Positions 58,719-64,000 of a DNA stretch of 64,000 bases are shown in pieces. Under the pieces are notes generated by a model. The model saw only the letters and a list, made by a program, of their open reading frames with translations. It searched no databases and was not told where the DNA came from. The position numbers were made by a program, and so were the translations under genes. The stretch lies in NCBI GenBank assembly GCA_950295325.1, contig OX485805.1, positions 8,680,501-8,744,500 of the forward strand. Reading direction: 5' to 3'. Each line of letters begins with the position of its first letter. The first letter of the stretch is position 1. The stretch comes from Polytrichum commune. Taxonomy: Eukaryota; Streptophyta; Polytrichopsida; Polytrichales; Polytrichaceae.

Positions 58719-61700
58719 CTATTCACACTCTACGATACCAGCAAGTTCAAGTAGTCGCATGACCTCGTTATAGGTATATGTAGGTGCATGAATGAACTTG
58801 TCACTCTCGTAATCCACCTTGCACAAAAATCTAAACACATAATAAAGATGTTTACAATACACCCATTTTCCTTTCTTTCCCAATGCATGAGAGGACATTT
58901 TCGTGAAATCCGGGCATGTGCAATGCGGGATGTCGCCAATTGTGACATGGTAGGTGATATCCTGCTTGGAGACAATGTTGATTATCACTCCAAAGCCCGG
59001 ATATGGAATGGCAGTGACCCCAACCACATAGTAACCCTCCATGAGTCCGGCGCTCTCCCATTTGTTTTTGTGATCCGCTAGCGGTGCTGTTGGATTACGA
59101 CGCACTGTCTTCCCAAACCTGAATGTAGGGTGGGCGTCCGGGTTTGGTGGCATAGAAAAATGCGAGCGAGGGATGGGAAGAGTTGCGATTGTTGAAAGCC
59201 TACGACGAGGGGACAATGCCTCCCTCTGTTGTAGTTGAAATCCAGCATCTTCAAGTGCCAAAACCTCCTCTCGCGATAGATTGGTACCTATCTTCACCGG
59301 CCACGTGTTGGGTACTATAGGCCAGTCTAACACATATTTCTTCTTACAGCCACTCACACAACGTTTGATGTCATCAGGGCAAAACCAAAATTCATACTCC
59401 ACATTGTTGGGAGAGCGAAATTCCTTCCTGAGCCCTTTGTATGTTGGAGCAGGTGTGCCATGTTTCCCAGTCCCGACTTTGGCATTGCACATAGTCCCTG
59501 TGATGGCCTTCAGTGCCCAACATCGTTTGGCTGAATTGGGTGGTAATCTTGCAATGTGCCAGTTGGAAGCAAGACAATCAGTCTCTAACACGGATGTAGT
59601 ATGAGCCACACCATGAATTGCAGAACTTAACGATTCCTCTATGCGTTGACGAGTTGCTCGGGTGTTCGGATGGGGAATGGAATAGTTCACTTTGTCGGGT
59701 CGATGAGAGTCACAATCAGCACCCGGTGGTAGGTTGAGTTTGCGTTTGGTGGAACCAAAGAGCTCTGACCCTTCCAATGCACAATCTCTAGTGTTGACGT
59801 CTTCTGCCCCTGGATAAGACTTCATGGCATCGGCCAACATTTTTGGATCTCCACATCTTGCAGCCGCTTTGAGTTTCAAGGATGCCGAATCAGGACCTTT
59901 ACCATCAGACCCCCCTTTCAACCATGTCCGGTAATTTGCAATTTGCATGAAAGCACGGATCATGTCGTCCACTGTAGCTTCATATAAACAAGTCATCTTG
60001 TTGCCGGACTGTTGGAGCCATTTGTTGTGTACAGTCTCTGCAAGGTTGCATGTTGGCATTTCCGCACGCTCTTCTATTGTCATATCCTATGAACAACACA
60101 CAAATACAAGGATAAGACAAACATAAGATAGATTATATATTTAGGTTTGGGTCGTTCAACCCAAAATGGCTGCCACGTTTGGGTCGAACGACCCAAACTG
60201 TTTGCGTAGTTTGGGTCGTTCGACCCAAACTGCATACAAGGTTTGGGTCGAACGACCCAAACTATTTGTTGTTTGTTGTGTACAGTCTCTGCAAGGTTGC
60301 ATGTTGGCATTCCCGTACGCTCTTCTATTGTCATATCCTATGAACAATACAGAAAGACAAAGATAAGAAAAACATAAGATATATTACATTGAATAATGAA
60401 GTTTGATATGTACTTACAAGTAGCATATGGCCACCCCATTGTCTGTAACGAAAGTGCCAAAATCCCAACCACTCTGAAAGGCCAAGGATGCCTTCCTCGG
60501 AGGCAGCTTCAGATGACAACCACCAAGAACGAATCACATGGTACTTGGTCTCAGCGTCGTCCATTGTTTTCGCGTCTTTGTAATCCTTGCATATTTGTTT
60601 GTGTTGAAATTGCAATGATGGTTTGATATACTTTTGGGTCACCTTATCCAAGCTTGCGGACCAATGGAAAAAACATGTACGCTCACGTGCAACCATGGGT
60701 AGACTTGGATCACCATCCCCGTAAATCGCCCTCACCGCATTCCAATTAGCTTGAGCACTATCAGCCATAAACCCTTTGAAGTTTACGTATGGTACACCAT
60801 TTTCTGCCATGACAGCATTCAAATTTTCCCAAAAGAGAATTTGTGCTGCACCATCTTCAGATTGCATGTCACAACACGCAATAGTCAACACTTTACAATA
60901 TCGACTGTCGTACACATGGCAAGCCATGGTCGTCCAGTCCTTCAAACGTTTGACATGGTCAAACATAATCCATGAATTCTCCATATCCCCACCGACTTGC
61001 ATCCTCTTCACAAGCTCCACACCACTACCTGGAAGGTCTACAGACATCTTAAAAACAAACACTTTGTCCTTTGACTGCCCTGGGAACCGACTACCATGGA
61101 CGAATTTGAAAGCAGAGTGGTCTTTGAGCGCCATAATACTATCCATAGTTCCCATTCCACTACGTAAAAAACGCTTTGATCCAGATACAAAGTTACGACA
61201 ATTTGGAGACGCAAGAGTGCTGAATTTGTCCATAACGACCTCTAGGGATGAACCAACCAAGTGATGGCCTTCGACATTTGCGGGAGATTTGAGAAGGTAA
61301 TCGGCCAAGAATTGTTTGCTCGCCGCCATAACTATGGCTGAATTTTTTGCTGTGGGTGTTTTCAATACTTCATTTGCAACGCATTGGTATGCCATGTCCA
61401 ATGATTCACGGCATGTGCCATTGGCCACAGGGTGATCATGTACACCAAGATGAATGCAAACCCTGGACATTCCAACGGATGTGGAGTGAATGTATATGAT
61501 TCGAGCATTACACAAAGCAATGCACACAGGTGTGGACCGACATACCTTACACTCGACAGTAGACTTAGTAGGGGGAACAACACCCACAGCAAATGGGATA
61601 GGAGTTGAACCGGCCCATTCAGTGTTGTTCCGGAGGCCCCCATTGCGATTCATGTAATCACAGTAGTCATTATGACATTGGAGATGACCAGCACAAGTAG

Positions 61701-62553
61701 AGCGCCGGAAGGACAGTCCAAAGTCATTTTTGATATTCGTGGTTTTGGTGGTGCACCAAGGATGACCGTCGCACATCTTGTCCATGCCGTCCATTGAGCG
61801 ACCATACGTACTTGGAGCTTTGAATGCCACAGGAGGCAAGAGAAACAAAACATCACCATTAAAAGAAGATGGTAAGTACTTGACTTCACGAACATCTATA
61901 CTGTCAAAATCAATGGATGCAAGATCGGACTTTGATCTTTTTGTTGACTTTGTCAGCTTCAAGGCATCAACCATAGTCAACCTTGTAGATGAAGGTGAAG
62001 GGTGTAGTGGAGGACGTTGAGAAGGTGAGATTTGGGGAACCACCTTGTTGTACATAAGACCGCAAGGGGATTTGGCTACATGTATAGGAAGTTGGAAAGG
62101 AGTAGAATGAACACTTCTAAATGGAAATGGCGATGTGTTTGAAAGATCAACAGATGCACAAATGTCATCTTCTGAATCTAATAGCACAAACACACTATCA
62201 TCAAGGGGTTCCACCTTAACAGGTGCGATAGAGGGAATTTGAACTGTGGATGTATCGGATTCGTTTGTCAAAATGACAGTTGAAGCTTGCATCTGAGACT
62301 CAGAAAGTCCTATCACCCTAAATGAACCAGGTCCTAAGATCCACATAAAACCAACATCAGTTCTATTTTGTGGAACCAAAATCGTTTCATACACCTCTCC
62401 ATCTGCAGAGTACATCTCATGTTCTAAATACATGGTTCCTATCTGGAGGTTGAATCTCAAACTAAGTAAATCCTCTGAAACACTCACATGACCATCATCT
62501 TGGAGTGGCAAGATGAAGGGAACAAAAGATCCATGAGCTCTAATGGTAGCCAT
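58719..62553 (-). CDS. MULE-type transposase with SWIM zinc finger, second element (B)
   Basis: Exon 1 (62553-60418, 712 codons) and exon 2 (60086-58719) join in phase across a 331-bp GT-AG intron, giving 1167 residues. It is collinear with the element A transposase throughout: MATIRAHGSF start, C-x2-C and RVCIHLGVHDHPV, the MULE core (YDSRYCKVLTIACC, FMADSAQANW, RERTCFFHW), WPVKIGTNLSREE and a C-terminal SWIM signature (CTC...CKHLYY). No stop or frameshift. The intron carries a palindrome cluster and a duplicate of the first ~75 bp of exon 2. The terminal repeats of this element are not visible, so its limits are unknown. Confidence 0.85.
60140..60262. repeat. Palindrome cluster in the transposase B intron (half-site GTTTGGGTCG)
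   Basis: Four copies about 32 bp apart, with centres TT, AA, TT and AA in alternation; the first has a mutated right arm. Same arms as arrays at 6608 and 28386. Confidence 0.9.
60264..60352 (-). pseudogene. Partial duplicate of exon 2 start, transposase B
   Basis: Repeats 60014-60100 with a few differences, including the TTCATAG acceptor and MTIEER...MPTCNLAETVHNK, then runs into the palindrome cluster. The true exon 2 lies on the other side, so the cluster is bracketed by copies of the same exon edge. Confidence 0.8.
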
Positions 62554-63075
62554 AGAAAATCAAAAAAACATATGAACAACACATCACAAAAATATGGGGT
62601 GAATGTTGGTTTTGTATAGAGTTGTATGAGGAAATGAATGGAAATGAAAACGTGTGATACAATAATGGATGGAAATGAAAGCGTGTGATACATAGCATCT
62701 AATAATACAGAAGTGGACATAACACAATAATAGTCAGAGAATATTTATGAACAAAATATACAGAAAATGGCGTCAAATACTAAAAGTATTGGTAGAAAAC
62801 AAAAATATATATGTGTGGACTGACGTAGATGTAGAAAGAATTAAAATTGGTTGGAAAAATAAATTACTGCTCATTATGAATAGAACAAAGTAGGTGTCAG
62901 AAAATTTTGGCAGATATAACAAAAATAAACACATAATGACAAACGCGTCGAAATATCTCGCTCATTGAACGCCAATTACAACATGTGATCGTAATATACG
63001 CAGGATTTTGTGAGATAGATACATTGGAAGAATAAATGATAGTACCTGATAGAAAACATATCATGGACACCAACG
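62554..63075. promoter_or_regulatory. Divergent promoter region, element B
   Basis: About 520 AT-rich bases separate the transposase (-) from the basic-leader gene (+), the same head-to-head layout as in element A. A tandem GGAAATGAAA(A/G)CGTGTGATAC repeat lies at 62639-62694. No clear TATA box can be assigned. Confidence 0.45.
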
Positions 63076-63357
63076 ATGGTGGACGATGTAGAGAGAACAC
63101 CTGTGAGGCCGAAGAGAAGACGTAGGAAAGCTTTGTATTTCACTTCCGAGAAAAAGAGGTTCAGACTGAGTGTGGGAAAGAAGAATGCAAATAAGAAAGG
63201 GAAAAGAAACTTGTTGAGTACGGTAGAAGAAACTGTGAAGATACTGGATTTTGATGCGATGGAGGATGATGAAGGTGCAAAGAGCAAAGAAGATATAGAT
63301 GATCGTATATCAGAGTCCGAATTGAAGACGGGTTCAAAGAAGACGACAAACAAAAAG
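63076..63357 (+). CDS. Basic-leader exon, probably exon 1 of a third ParB/methyltransferase-type gene
   Basis: From ATG 63076, 94 codons end at a GTAAGT donor in phase 0. The start is very basic (RPKRRRRKALYF, EKKRFRLSVGKK, KKGKRN) and the end acidic (DAMEDDEGAKSKEDIDD). Exon 1 of the element A gene has the same basic-then-acidic layout, the same phase, the same divergent position relative to a SWIM transposase, and an intron full of palindromes. The remaining exons would lie beyond the window. An upstream out-of-frame ATG at 63063 weakens the start call. Confidence 0.5.
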
Positions 63358-63404
63358 GTAAGTCAGTTCAACGTTCACATAATTTGATAGTGCATAAGTT
63401 GTAA

Positions 63405-63820
63405 GTTAGGACGGAGAACCTTGTACGTTCACTCACATATCATGTAGTAGCAATTTATAGAGGTTATAAATTGGAAAGGAAAAAACCTATACATTAATGC
63501 ACATGGTATATAACAGAAATTTAGGAAGGCTAGAAGTCAGGAGGAGAACGTTCAGGGTTTATAAGAGCAACTTAGGAGGCGAGAAGTTTGGAGATAAAAC
63601 CCTATACGTTAACGCACAAGGTTTATAAGAGCAACTTAGGGAGGCCAAAAGTTGGGAGCTAAAACCCTGTGCGTTAACGCAGAGGATTTGTAATAGCAAC
63701 TTAGGAAGGCCAAAAGTTGGGAGGAGAAACCCTGTGCGTTAACGCACAGGGTTTGCAAGAGCAACTTAGAAAGCAAAAAGTTGGGAGGAGAAACCCTGTG
63801 CGTTAACGCACAGGGTTTGG
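63405..63820. repeat. Palindrome array 4 (half-site CCCTGTGCGT), graded
   Basis: About seven units of 52-75 bp follow the donor at 63358. The last two (63727-63754 and 63791-63818) are perfect 28-nt palindromes: AAACCCTGTGCGTT and its reverse complement. Units become less perfect towards the exon. Spacers carry AGCAACTTAGGAAGGCCAAA. Centre is an HpaI-type GTTAAC. Confidence 0.93.
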
Positions 63821-64000
63821 AATAGCAACTTAGGAAGGCCAAAAGTTGGGAGGTAAAATGACTAGGAGAGCCTAAAAGTAAACAAATATCTATTGTATGA
63901 ATTTAAATCGATCTTCAGAGCGTAGGAACAAAAAAACCATTCAAAACGGGGTTAGAATGCAAGAAATGAGAAATATGTCTACTCAAGTATTCATGCAATA

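Noticed and set aside
1-64000. Bacterial or phage origin suggested by ParB- and methyltransferase-like motifs
   Set aside because: Spliceosomal introns, LTR retrotransposons with tRNA-Met priming, MULE transposases and plant telomeric motifs show a nuclear plant-type genome. Any prokaryotic link would be ancient, through the domain family.

Overview
This window looks like nuclear DNA of a green plant, probably an early-diverging streptophyte (moss, charophyte or similar). The support is spliceosomal GT-AG introns (mostly 70-330 bp), retrotransposons whose primer-binding site matches the 3' end of initiator tRNA-Met, short plant-type TTTAGGG telomeric motifs, and no bacterial gene organisation. 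The lineage is inference. I see no conventional host gene: essentially all of it is mobile-element and satellite-like DNA, nested several layers deep.

Layout. (1) 1-5886: a minus-strand, decayed Ty3/gypsy chromovirus (copy I), cut by the window edge, with its 5' LTR at 4913-5886 and a nested solo LTR (1049-1989). It interrupts a small gene at 5887-6212 whose upstream intron carries a palindrome array. (2) 7231-24877: one solo LTR of the same family, split by a 16.7-kb Mutator-like DNA transposon (element A, 7873-24537) with terminal inverted repeats and a 9-11 bp target duplication. Element A carries a SWIM-type MULE transposase (19711-23383, +), a 13-exon minus-strand gene (19391-8880) that I read as a basic N-terminus, a ParB-like domain and a beta-class DNA-methyltransferase-like domain, and a small acidic gene (24012-23545, -). 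The second intron of the methyltransferase-like gene holds about 33 copies of a 22-nt perfect palindrome. (3) 24878-28110: repeats, interstitial telomeric motifs, an inverted repeat. (4) 28112-32725: a DUF7869-like putative transposase gene preceded by a 79-bp tandem array of a second palindrome, with one in-frame stop. (5) 33272-57610: a second copy of the ParB-like gene, truncated before its methyltransferase half, with a 16.4-kb first intron. A full-length chromovirus (copy II, 33857-40850, TSD GCAGT) sits in that intron, and a third palindrome array (about 34 copies) fills the rest and continues past the gene. Three solo LTRs from three families interrupt the array (42303-44314, 53417-54389, 55007-56899), each with a perfect 5-bp TSD. 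(6) 58164-62553 (-): a second SWIM-type MULE transposase, homologous to that of element A. Diverging from it at 63076 (+) is the first exon of what looks like a third ParB/methyltransferase-type gene; its intron starts with a fourth palindrome array that runs to the window end.

How the parts fit. The recurring unit is: transposase gene, then (often head-to-head) a gene encoding a basic leader joined across a palindrome-packed intron to a ParB-like/methyltransferase-like protein. Every palindrome family has about 10-bp arms and a 2-nt centre, differs in sequence between elements, and sits in or beside an intron of an element gene. I propose that the palindromes are binding or modification sites of the element-encoded protein. 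This is inference from layout, exon phase and motif resemblance; no search or alignment program was run.
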